From Hepatocystis sp. ex Piliocolobus tephrosceles (taxonomy: Eukaryota > Apicomplexa > Aconoidasida > Haemosporida > Plasmodiidae): DNA of 22,500 nucleotides. The notes under the pieces are model-generated. The model ran no database searches, had not been told where the DNA came from, and worked only from the letters and a program-made list of their open reading frames with translations. Position numbers and translations under genes: made by a program. The DNA is taken from contig CABPSV020000034.1 in NCBI GenBank assembly GCA_902459845.2, positions 489 through 22,988 of the forward strand. The letters run 5' to 3'. Every line of letters starts with the position of its first letter. Positions within the stretch are counted from its first letter, which is position 1. This document shows, in pieces, positions 1 to 9,457 of this stretch.

Positions 1-428
1 AAAAACTCAGTCATTTTATATATATATATATATAAGTTTGGATAAACAAAAACAGCAATATATATACGTAAATGTGTGTAAATGTATATGCGTTTTATCC
101 ATGGTATGCACCAGTTTCACCTTGTTATGTAATAACTACATATATTCATTTCATTTTTTTTTTTTTTTTTTTTCTACTTTTTCAATACATCACTTTTTAG
201 AAGTCGGAAATCACCAAACGTGTTAAATAAGTAAAAAAAAAAAAGGCACCGACTCAAAAATATCCATAGAAAGAATAAAGACGTTAACGAAAGAATGTAT
301 ACATTGCTGGGACAACTTTATAAAAAATATATTCTGTTTATAAAGTGCTCGAATGTGGAGAAGTTATATATTGCTGTTTTTGTTTATCCAAACTTATATA
401 TATATATATATAAAATGACTGAGTTTTT
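1..428. repeat. Perfect 64-bp inverted repeat with 300-bp spacer
   Basis: Bases 1-64 are the exact reverse complement of bases 365-428 (paired positions sum to 429). The match includes a 17-base alternating A/T run of identical length in both arms, and it stops at 65/364. The spacer 65-364 holds a T-tract and a small extra stem (agtcgg 202-207 with ccgact 249-254). The left arm starts at the first base of the window, so the arms may be longer. No convincing protein lies inside. It could be a foldback/MITE-like element, a duplicated inversion junction, or an assembly chimera; the sequence alone does not decide. Confidence 0.9.
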
Positions 429-539
429 ATTACATATATATTTACATATTATTGTTTATATGTGTGTATGAGTACTATAAATTTTCTTTTTTAATTTTTA
501 CTAAGTCTTAACAAATATACTTTTTAAAAAAAAAATAGA

Positions 540-641
540 ATGGTGAAAAATATTAAAGTGGGTGTAACTAATTGTTTTCTATTCTTTACAATATTTGTAA
601 TTTATTTATCTATAGTTGGGAAATTTATACAGAGAATTTAA
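540..641 (+). CDS. Possible 33-aa single-pass membrane microprotein
   Basis: This is an ATG-started ORF of 33 codons plus TAA. It has a basic N-terminus (MVKNIK), a hydrophobic stretch of about 18 residues (roughly residues 12-29, rich in F, I, V, L) and a basic C-terminal end (KFIQRI). That is the layout of a tiny single-pass membrane protein. I recognise no family. An open frame of this length is not rare in DNA this AT-rich, so it may be chance. It lies 176 bp upstream of the heptamer array and has no clear partner gene. Confidence 0.2.
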   Translation: MVKNIKVGVTNCFLFFTIFVIYLSIVGKFIQRI

Positions 642-824
642 TTCATACCATACTTTGCTGCATATTAGACATTTTTTTATTTATTTATCTTTTATATTAA
701 ACATTTTTTTTTTTTTTTTTTTTTTTAATATATTTATATTTATTTCATTTGTGCTTCATTTTACTTTAGTTTATTTATTTCCTTGTCTCTTTGTTGTTTT
801 GTTATTTTACCCTTTTGTTACTGG

Positions 825-1020
825 TTACTTGTTACTTGTTACTTATTACTTGTTACTTATTACTTGTTACTTGTTACTTGTTACTTGTTACTTGTTACTT
901 GTTACTTGTTACTTGTTACTTGTTACTTGTTACTTGTTACTTGTTACTTGTTACTTGTTACTTGTTACTTGTTACTTGTTACTTGTTACTTGTTACTTGT
1001 TACTTGTTACTTGTTACTTG
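825..1020. repeat. 28-copy TTACTTG heptamer tandem array
   Basis: The array is exactly 196 bases, i.e. 28 head-to-tail copies of TTACTTG. The only variants are TTACTTA in copies 3 and 5. A degenerate copy lies just upstream (from about 817) and the array ends directly in a T-tract. Seven is not a multiple of three and the unit has no forward stop, so all three plus frames stay open and yield a repeating LLLVTCY-type peptide. I treat that peptide as an artefact. Confidence 0.95.
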
Positions 1021-1330
1021 TTTTTTTTTTTTTTTTTTTATTTGACATTTTCTTCACTTAACCTTTTGCTCTTTTGTGTATTTTTACTAATTACTTCTTA
1101 ATATTTTAAGGGTATATAATTTTTTATTTTTAACAATTCTCCCATTTCATTGTTAATTGTTTATAAAGAATAGCGAAACTGTACTTTATGTATATGTGCA
1201 ATAATTTAGTTATGAATATTTGTTTATTCATTTGTTCATTTATCTGTTTTATTTTTTTTAAAATTTTATGTTAAATAAAAACATTCTAAATTTAAAAATT
1301 ATCAAAAATATTTTTGAACATAGAGCAAAA

Positions 1331-1378
<48 letters not shown>

Positions 1379-1803
1379 AACTTCACACAAAAATTTATAA
1401 TCACACATTATTCTATTTTTTTTTTCTAGTTAATATTTTGATTTTTAAATTTTAAATATTTTTCGGAGCACAGAAAAATCGTAAGCGACAATATATATTA
1501 TTACAAAGAAATAATTACTAAAAAAAAAAAAAAGTAATACCATAGTACATAAACACATTTTTTGTATGTGTATATATATATGTATAAGTGTACTTTAAGT
1601 AATTTGCAAAATCGCTATTAGTTTAGTACGATATATATGTTGAAATTGTTTTTTTTCTTTTCCTTTTTTCTTGATTTATATATATATATATATATATATA
1701 CATATATGTATATATTTGTTACAATTTCGTATTAATACGCGTATGAGCACACATTTATACACATATATATATATATACACATACCTATACGCTGCATAAA
1801 ATA

Positions 1804-2248
1804 ATGAAAGAAAATTTGATGGGTTCAGACGATTTAAAAGATTATAAAAAATTTCATGAAAAACAGTATGAAGAAAGATTACTAAAAGAAAAGGAGTTGC
1901 TTGAAAAAGAAAAGACTGAAGAGTTAAAAAAAGAAGCAGCTAAAAATGAAGAAGCTTATAGACAGTTACAAATTGAAAAAGATAAAGAATATTCAATACA
2001 ATTTTTTAACGAAATAAACTCTATACCCAATACAAGTGTTACAAATAGCAATGAAAATTTAGGTGTAATAAATAACTATACTGAAAGATTAATAAACCCA
2101 ACAAATTATTATTATGCACAAAATGATATGGGCTACTATGTTCTAGCTAATGATACAAATTATTCCATAACTCAAAGAATACGAAACTTTTTAAGGATAG
2201 AGTAACACAATACACATTACATATGCACACCTATACATAGTTAAACAT

Positions 2249-2326
<78 letters not shown>

Positions 2327-2597
2327 TATGTTTTTTTTTTTTCCTTACCCATGTCAAATACAATAATTGTTCCTATATTTGTTGTTTCCATTGTTATTGG
2401 TTATTTATATTTATATATTAAAATTCACACAGTTATGTTATTTAATTATATACACTTTTTTTTTTTTTTTTCTTTCTTTTTTTTTTTTTTTTAGCAATAT
2501 AAGGCAAAGATTAAGATGCTTTAAACTTCAGCTATTTTGTAACATTATTCTTATTATTTTAGTCATTATATTTATTTTAATTTTTCGTTTTTTTTAA
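1804..2597 (+). CDS. Tail-anchored coiled-coil protein, two exons, unknown function
   Basis: The model is join(1804..2201, 2495..2597), 166 aa. Unspliced, the frame stops at 2203-2205 after 133 aa. The stop TAA is part of a GTAACA donor (GT at 2202-2203). The acceptor at 2493-2494 follows a T-rich tract of over 30 bases and restores the frame as codon GA|C. Residues 10-62 are K/E-rich and predicted to be helical or coiled-coil; residues 65-115 are N/Y-rich. Exon 2 adds a basic patch (R136, R138, R140, K143) and a hydrophobic stretch (about 146-163, ILIILVIIFILI), ending at residue 166. This is the layout of a C-terminally anchored protein with its N-terminus in the cytosol. It is SNARE-like in design only; I see no SNARE motif and do not recognise the family. 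The 293-bp intron carries (AT)n and GTAT repeats. Confidence 0.7.
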
Positions 2598-2670
2598 CCA
2601 TGAAAAAATTTTGATTCATAAGTTATAGGTTTTTGAATTTGTTATATTTGATTTATTTTCCGCTTATATA

Positions 2671-2705
<35 letters not shown>

Positions 2706-3255
2706 ACAACATTAAAATGTTTCTTCGTTTTAAAATTTTGTTTCTTTTTAGTTGTGATATAATTTTATTATTTTTTATTTTTTTTTTGTTAAAACAGTAG
2801 TAAAACTATTAATAAAAAAAAAAAAAAAAAAAAAAAATACATTGCTAAAAAAAATGTATATACACCATAAATGTACCTTAAAAAAAAGGAAAAAGAAAAA
2901 GGGTGGGCACCTTATGTTGGAAAAACAACGTTATACAAACAGAAGTACATAGAAAAAAAAAATATATATATATATAACCGTATGTGTGTAATATATATAT
3001 ATATATATAAACATGTATTTATTCAAATAAGTTCTTACACAAGCACGTACATATAAAAACATTTACTTACACAAGCACGTATTTATAAAAACCTTTACTT
3101 ACCCAAACACGTACTTACACAAACACGTACTTACACAAACACAAACTTTCACAAACACATACTTTCACAAACACATACTTACACAAACACGAATTGAGAA
3201 GTGTTATTTGTTGTCTATTTTTGACTTATATTTTAAAAAAAAAAAATACTTTACA
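2598..3255. other. Intergenic region with an imperfect ACAAACAC repeat
   Basis: This spacer lies between two plus-strand genes. It contains T- and A-tracts (about 2675-2704 and 2814-2837), a short lysine-rich ORF at 2871-3056 that I do not accept as a gene, and the imperfect tandem repeat listed at 3030-3192. The last 60 bases are probably the 5' untranslated region of the secreted-protein gene. Confidence 0.55.
3030..3192. repeat. Imperfect tandem repeat, unit about GTACTTACACAAACAC
   Basis: About nine diverged copies of a roughly 16-base unit are present, with variants such as TTTCACAAACACATAC. Two upstream copies are spaced by a TATAAAAAC segment. The repeat is unusually C-containing for the neighbourhood and ends about 60 bases before the ATG of the secreted PH-like gene, so it probably lies in that gene's promoter or leader. 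No inverted structure was noticed. Confidence 0.8.
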
Positions 3256-4135
3256 ATGAAATTTTTATTAAAATTGTCTTTGTCTATTGTTTTAATGTTT
3301 GCTTATGTATTTTGTTCAAAACAAAATGATTTAAATTTTTGCAAAAAAACACACAGAGGGGTGTTGCAATATCATCAAAAAAATGTATTAAAAACAACAT
3401 ATATTAAAATATAACAAAAAGCAGTATATATATATATATATATATATATGCTATGTGAATATGTAGTATATAGTTTTAGCATTTTTTTTTACAAAAAATG
3501 TACAAAATTTACGTTTTTTATATTATAGGATACCAATGGGTATATTACTGTTGCTGTTGCATTGAAAGATGACACCCTGAGACTATACCAGTAGGGATAT
3601 ACTTACGTACATATACTTACTAATATATATACTTACTAATATATATACTTACTAATATATACTTACTAATATATATACTTACGTATATATACTTACTAAT
3701 ATATATACAACATGCTCAATATGTATTATATGACATATGTGTATACTTTTTAGAGGGACAAAATTGTTTTCTAGTATAAACCTAAAAGATGTTATAGCAC
3801 CTTTAGAAATTTTTTCTACAAGCCCCGAATGTTTAACAGTCAACATAAGTAAATTACAATGCATTTAAAAAAATAAAACCAATAAAATAAACACAAAAAT
3901 ATATGTACTCGTTTTTTAATACAATCTTATTATTATATACATATAATTACATATATATAATACTAATGCACAGTCATAACTTTTCTTTTTTTTTTTTTTT
4001 CTTATAAATTATTTTAATTTACATAAAATTTTTTACTTATATATTTTTTTTTTTCTTAGTAAACAATGACTCAGTAATTTTATGGTTATAAAAATAAAAT
4101 AGCATAAAGATGTATCTCACTATAAATCATATATT

Positions 4136-4176
<41 letters not shown>

Positions 4177-4276
4177 CGTTTAATGTGTACATGCTTAAGT
4201 ATTGTCCAATATTTATTTCATAAGTATATTCTTTATAAAATTTTAATCGATTTACCTATCAATACATTTGCATATG

Positions 4277-4317
<41 letters not shown>

Positions 4318-4986
4318 ATTATCTTTTAATACTACGTAGCTGTAATACGGAAGAATGTATAAATAACTGGGTAAGTGTCAATTTCAAAAAAAATAAAATT
4401 TGTAAAAAACAACCGTTTACATAGATTACATCTACACATAAGAATGTGTGCAAGTCTATACAAAAGTTTATATATGTATTTATGTGTATACACCTGAATA
4501 GTTATACTCATTCCGTTTTTCTATATATATATATAATCGTTTAACATTTTTTTTTTTTTTTTTTTAAGTGGGTGTTCCTAACAAAACAGATTCTTTGTTT
4601 CAACCAAGGAGAAATGAGAAACGAAAATGATGATAATATAATTGAATATCATCAAGATAAAGTAACATAAAATAAATATATATATATATATATATATCGC
4701 ATTTTATTGTGATTACTATTTTTAAAAACATATGCATAAAATAATTTTTTACAAAACATTAGATTTTAAATGACAATTTTGATGGCGTTTCCATAAATAT
4801 AAATGAGGACCTCGAAGATATTCCTGATGGTTTGAAAAAAAAAAAAAAAAAGAACGATGTAGCTATTACTTCATAATACATTTATATGCTAATCTAAATT
4901 GTTGTAAATATTTAACACACATTTGGTAATTATTGCTTTTTTTTTTTTCATTTTTTTACACAGTTTCGATAAAAGCTGAATCATAA
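3256..4986 (+). CDS. Small secreted protein with PH-like fold, eight exons
   Basis: The model is join(3256..3384, 3529..3590, 3754..3848, 4060..4084, 4340..4370, 4569..4661, 4763..4829, 4964..4986), 174 aa; every junction is GT..AG and in phase. Residues 1-20 are a signal peptide (MKFLLKLSLSIVLMFAYVFC). Residues 35-123 read like a PH domain: a glycine-led first strand (GVLQYHQ), strands including TVAVALKDDTLRLYQ, then SSINLKDV, SVILCC, and a final helix carrying the tryptophan typical of PH domains (EECINNWWVFL; W114 or W115). Six cysteines follow the signal (29, 90, 104, 105, 110, 124), suggesting an oxidising compartment. The tail is acidic. The last splice (weak donor GTTTGA at 4830) is uncertain: without it the frame ends in a lysine run near 4875. 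Lipid binding is not shown, and no named gene is assigned. Confidence 0.68.
3605..3710. repeat. Intronic ATATATACTTACTA tandem repeat
   Basis: About seven imperfect copies of a 14-base unit of the form ATATATACTTACTA lie inside intron 2 of the secreted PH-like gene. The two exons around it are in phase across the repeat, so it appears to be purely intronic. Confidence 0.8.
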
Positions 4987-5760
4987 ACAGTTGTAACAAA
5001 AAAATAATTAAATAATTTATACTTTTAAAAACTTTTACATTTTTACAATTTTTTATGAAATCTATTTTTTTGTCAAATATAAAAAATTGCTCATTTTTTT
5101 TTTTTTTTTTTTAATGGGAGAATGGCAATATATAATACTTACATATGTTAATATCCATTTTTAAATCATTTTGCTTTGTTTGTATGTTGTTTACTTTTTA
5201 AAAAGGGAAATTACTATATATACTTACTTTTTTTTTGTTTTATGTGTAAACGTATATGGATGTATGTATGTAATTATATATATATACATTTTTTTTTTTT
5301 TTTTTTTTAATTTTTTTTTTTTTTTTAAATACTCATAAAAACCTCTACCAACAAATGTTGTGTTAAAGAGAATATGCAAAAAAAAAAAAAATATAAATAT
5401 ATACATATACATGCTAAAATTGTACATTCATGTCATGCTTGTTAAAAAATAGCTTAAATAATTTAATTTTTGTTTTTTCCGTAATGTTTGTTGTAAACGA
5501 GTTTAACAGTTTTTGTTGTTAACGTATAGGAAAAAAAAAAAAAAAAAAAAAATAAAATAAATAAAAAATGAGGTAATAAAAAAATAATATAAGTTACAAC
5601 GGCAAAAAAAAAAAAATTAATAAGGTGATAAAACAATAATACGAGTTAGGGTGTAAACTAGTAGGGACAACAACAAAAATAAAATGTATACATATATAGA
5701 TATTATACAGTTTCTTAAGCCGTTTTTAGAAAATAATTTATTGTAAAAACATAAATTGGC

Positions 5761-5818
<58 letters not shown>

Positions 5819-6080
5819 GCTCTTAGAAAGAGTATATAAAGTCTTGAATCGTGAATACGATAAAATAATAAACTATAAATTTTTAAACATGCCAAGAAAA
5901 AAATGATAACTTAAAAATAAGATAAAAAACAAATATTATCGATATATATTTTATTTTATTTGATTGATTTTTTTTTTTTTTTTTCAAATGTAAAACGTTT
6001 GTACAAAATTTTAATGATATTCCATAGACGAACAGAACATTATAACTTTCAAATAAGCCCAACAAAAAAAACAAAAAAAA

Positions 6081-6146
<66 letters not shown>

Positions 6147-6587
6147 GACTTTTAAAGTAACGTTAGTTTCTATATAACATTTTAAAACAAAAAAAATAAC
6201 TACATAAAAAAATTAAACCAAATAAGCAATAAACGATTTGTAAATTAAACATAAAAGAAGTTGTAAGTTTTGCAATAAACATAATTAATTACTAAAAAAA
6301 AAAAAAGTCTTTTTGTTAAAACAAATGTTGTGAATAAAATAAAGGACGGATATGTACGATTTGCAGACATATAACAATATTTTTTTTTTTTTACAATGTT
6401 TTTGTACATTTCTTACATTGCGTTTGCGCTGTTTTTGTAAAGCGTTTTTTTTTTTTACAAAATATTTTTTGTTACTATAATTTATGATTATTGTGCAATT
6501 TTATTATTTTATTTTTTTTTTTTTGTGCGCGTTTTTTTCAAATACGTGTTATAAATATTTTTACTTTTTAAAACAACATTGAGCAAA
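4987..6587. other. Intergenic region with very long poly(A) tracts
   Basis: This spacer separates the secreted-protein gene from Notchless. It is dominated by homopolymers, notably 48 A at 5770-5817 and 64 A at 6082-6145, plus several T-tracts of 12-20. Minus-strand ORFs here are poly-F translations of these tracts and are not supported. No exon pair or RNA gene was recognised. The last few hundred bases probably hold the Notchless promoter and leader. Confidence 0.6.
6082..6145. repeat. Poly(A) tract of 64 bases
   Basis: This is an uninterrupted run of 64 A on the plus strand, preceded by AAAC-type interrupted A runs from 6062. It is the longest homopolymer noticed in the window. The true length is sensitive to sequencing error. 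Confidence 0.9.
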
Positions 6588-8540
6588 ATGGAAACTAGTG
6601 TTACTGAATTAAATAAAGAAATATTAATTCAATTTGTTAATCATAAAAATAAAGTAACCGGTCCTGTTATTAATGTACCATTAAGTATTACAAAAAATAA
6701 TTTAGAAGAATTAATATATGACCTTAAAAAGAAAGCTGATGATTTCGAACTAGATGAAGATGTAAATTACTCTTTTATAATTAATGACAATTTACCAATA
6801 AAACATGACATATATGATGCTATAAAAGATAATAATATAAGTAGTGAAGATATATTATCTATTAAATATTTTCCATTAAATATATTTAAAGTAAAAACTA
6901 TTAATACATGTAATGCTACCTTGCCTGGTCATACAAATTCTATTCTTTGTTTGACGTTTAGTCCTAATAGCTTACACTTAGCAACTGGATCAGGTGATAA
7001 TACTATTCGTCTTTGGAGTATTGATACAAAAACACCTATAGCAACGTTAAGAGATCATTCAGGTTGGGTATTAGTAGTTTTATTTTCACCAGATAATAAA
7101 TTTTTAGCAACTGCTGGAATGGACAAAAATGTTTGTATATATGAAACTCATAGTGGTAAATTATTAAATATATTAACAGGTCATAAAAAAGAAGTAACAA
7201 CTTTATGTTTTGAGCCTTTACATTTGTTAAAAACAAACGATATTCAAAAAACAAAAGAAAAAGCAGTTACCGATAAAAAGAGAAAACAAGTTGATAAAAA
7301 ACAAAATATCAATATAAATGGAGACAATATTAGTAATAAAAAAAGTAAAACTATAAATAATGATGCATTATCCAAAAAAAATAACAATTCTGAAGAAAAC
7401 GGAAAGGGAGAAGAAGAAGAAGAAGGAGTGAGAGAAGAAGAAAAAGAAGAGGGAGAAAAAAACAACAACATAAAGAACAACTATTATGTTAATAGTAGAT
7501 TAGCAAGCGCAGGAAAAGATGGTATTATACGAATTAACAATATTTTAAATAATAATATTGATAAAATATTAACAGGACATACAAATACTATAACTTGTAT
7601 ATTATGGTCAGGTGAAAATGAAAAAAACAGTCGTATATATAGTAGTTCAAGAGATACAACCATTAAAATATGGGATGTATATGAAGGTACATTATTATAT
7701 GATTTTAAGGGACATAGTCATTGGGTTAATTGTTTATCAATTAATACAGAACGAATACTAAAAAATGGTATATATGATTTAGACGTTGTTATAAATAAAA
7801 TTGATATAAAAAATTGTATAGAAAAAGCAAAAAGTATATATAAAAAATTTATTAAAAATGAAAATATTGAAAAAGTTGTTAGTGGGTCCGATGACGGAAC
7901 ATTATATCTTATAGATTGTCTAAAACAAAATAAATATAAAACTACTAGATTGTTAGGTCATCAACAACCAGTTATTCATGTATTATTTTCTCCAAATGGA
8001 AAACTAATTGCATCTACATCTTTTGATAAAAGTGTTAAAGTATGGTCAGCTTATTGTGGAACCTTTTTAGCTTCTTATCGTGGTCATGTCGGACCTGTAT
8101 ATAAACTAGCTTGGTCGATTGATAACAATTATTTTGTTACTTGTAGTCAAGATAGTACACTAAAATTATGGAAAGTTAATCATCTTTTACCTCTTTTGAA
8201 TAAAAGCCAAAACACAAATGAAAAGACACCAAGTTCTGACAATAGTGAAAAAAATGGTGTGACAACTGTTACAATTAACAATGCCAATGGCAATGTAAAA
8301 AATGCGCAACAAAATAAACCAGATTCATCAAGTTCTTTAAAAAAAAATTCCGAAACAGAAACAACAAAAAACAAAAAAAAAACAAAAGAAGATGAAAAGA
8401 ATAAAAAAAAAGCTGTAAAAACTATGATTGTTGATTTACCAGGTCATGAAGATGCAGTTTATGCTATCGATTGGTCAAATGACGGAAGGTACGTTGCTTC
8501 CGGAGGTAAAGATAAAGTTTTAAAAATATGGTCTTATTAA
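6588..8540 (+). CDS. NLE1: Notchless/Rsa4-type WD40 ribosome assembly protein
   Basis: A 650-aa single-exon protein; the ATG at 6588 is chosen over an in-frame TTG at 6579. Residues about 8-95 match the N-terminal ubiquitin-like NLE domain (VNVPLSIT.., YSFIINDNLP). Eight WD40 blades follow, each opening on a GH- or DH-type motif: LPGHTNS, LRDHSGW, LTGHKKE, LTGHTNT, FKGHSHW, LGHQQPV, YRGHVGP and LPGHEDA, with closures such as IRLWS, IKIWD, VKVWS and LKIWS. Known relatives bind pre-60S particles in the nucleolus and contact the AAA+ ATPase Rea1/midasin through the NLE domain to drive release of assembly factors. Yeast and human proteins are about 485-515 aa. The extra length here is a K/E/N-rich insert in blade 3 (about residues 215-300) and an S/N/K-rich insert before blade 8 (about 540-617), typical of Plasmodium. 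The neighbouring gene converges from the right. Confidence 0.95.
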   Translation: METSVTELNKEILIQFVNHKNKVTGPVINVPLSITKNNLEELIYDLKKKADDFELDEDVNYSFIINDNLPIKHDIYDAIKDNNISSEDILSIKYFPLNIFKVKTINTCNATLPGHTNSILCLTFSPNSLHLATGSGDNTIRLWSIDTKTPIATLRDHSGWVLVVLFSPDNKFLATAGMDKNVCIYETHSGKLLNILTGHKKEVTTLCFEPLHLLKTNDIQKTKEKAVTDKKRKQVDKKQNININGDNISNKKSKTINNDALSKKNNNSEENGKGEEEEEGVREEEKEEGEKNNNIKNNYYVNSRLASAGKDGIIRINNILNNNIDKILTGHTNTITCILWSGENEKNSRIYSSSRDTTIKIWDVYEGTLLYDFKGHSHWVNCLSINTERILKNGIYDLDVVINKIDIKNCIEKAKSIYKKFIKNENIEKVVSGSDDGTLYLIDCLKQNKYKTTRLLGHQQPVIHVLFSPNGKLIASTSFDKSVKVWSAYCGTFLASYRGHVGPVYKLAWSIDNNYFVTCSQDSTLKLWKVNHLLPLLNKSQNTNEKTPSSDNSEKNGVTTVTINNANGNVKNAQQNKPDSSSSLKKNSETETTKNKKKTKEDEKNKKKAVKTMIVDLPGHEDAVYAIDWSNDGRYVASGGKDKVLKIWSY

Positions 8541-8643
8541 TAATTGTTTTTATTATCATAAAAGGAGTTACCAGTAGCACAAATGGGGACACGGGTTCTT
8601 TATGTATGTATGTATGTATGTACGTGCATAAGTAAACACATAT

Positions 8644-8687
<44 letters not shown>

Positions 8688-8869
8688 GCTTTATGGCAAA
8701 TTAATTTTTAATTTTTTTAACATTTTTTTTTTTTTATTCTTTAAGATCTTCCTTTTTTTTTACATTATATTTTAAAGAATTAAAAAACGCTTTAGTTTCA
8801 TTTTTGGTATCGATTATATATAAATATATACCTGTATGTAAAAAAACAAAACAATCATCTTATATATCT
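8541..8869. other. Convergent 3' region between Notchless and the minus-strand gene
   Basis: This 329-base spacer sits between two gene ends. It contains (GTAT)n at about 8601-8621 and an (AT)n run at 8656-8686. On the minus strand, 8831 down to 8734 is an open, exon-like segment described separately. No terminator-like hairpin was noticed; polyadenylation signals cannot be told apart from background here. Confidence 0.5.
8734..8831 (-). other. Orphan exon-like segment after the minus-strand gene
   Basis: On the minus strand a good acceptor (T-tract then acatacag) precedes an open frame that ends in TAA. It reads IYLYIIDTKN, then ETKAFFNSLK, then YNVKKKEDLKE. The composition looks coding. 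However, no donor in the last accepted exon (8870-8936) has the phase needed (one leftover base) to join it, and that exon already ends in a stop at 8872-8870. It may be an alternative last exon, a frame-damaged exon, or chance. Confidence 0.25.
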
Positions 8870-9421
8870 TTAAAGTATCCGCTCTTCCATATCTGTGTAC
8901 TCATTAAACAACTCCAATAATATATTAAGATGTTTCCTAAATAAAACCGTGTCAAATGAAATACATACAAAACTGGGGCTTCTCAACACAAAGTACAAAA
9001 ATAAAAGGTGTTATTAATGCGCAACTCAAGCAGGTATGATGAAAATTATATATAGAGGCCTTAATAATATATATATATATACATACATACATACATACAT
9101 ACATACATACATACATACATACATACACACATGTAATGCTTGAAATCTTATAAAATTTAACTAAATTTTAACATTTTCGCATTTTTATACTTTTCTATAT
9201 TCTTTAACGCGTCCAGTCTTTTTTCTATTGTCTGTCTACAATGTTCATTACTCTACGTTGAACAAATATGTGTAAATATGTATACGCCCGTGCTTACATA
9301 AATAATGTGGTAATATAATACCGTAAAACAAAACAAAAAGCACATATCACGTGTAACATAAATAAAAACATACGTGCATGTTCTATATATATATATACAT
9401 GCTTACACATTTACTAAAATG

Positions 9422-9457
<36 letters not shown>

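Larger units (their letters stand above)
429..1803. other. Intergenic region upstream of the tail-anchored gene
   Basis: Apart from the weak ORF at 540-641 and the heptamer array at 825-1020, this stretch holds only A/T homopolymers and (AT)n runs, for example near 1326-1372 and 1678-1705. The part just before 1804 is (AT)-rich with scattered ACAC/ATAC and is probably the promoter and 5' untranslated region of the gene at 1804. No further exon could be supported on either strand. Confidence 0.6.

Noticed and set aside
202..254. Stem agtcgg/ccgact with GGCACCGAC, reminiscent of a guide-RNA tail
   Set aside because: A six-base stem with a 41-base loop and no neighbouring repeats or nuclease; likeness to CRISPR RNA is coincidence in a eukaryotic genome.
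616..1101. 161-aa plus-strand open frame with LLLVTCY repeats
   Set aside because: It is the translation of the TTACTTG heptamer array plus flanking T-tracts; all three frames are open there, and the start is not an ATG-context gene start.
2871..3056. 61-aa plus-strand frame with GWAPYVGKTTLYKQKY
   Set aside because: The middle looks mildly coding, but the frame runs into (AT)n translation, has no matching splice sites to a neighbour and no recognised motif.
6579..6587. Upstream in-frame TTG start giving three more residues to Notchless
   Set aside because: Eukaryotic nuclear genes start at ATG; the ATG at 6588 has an A-rich leader typical of the genus.
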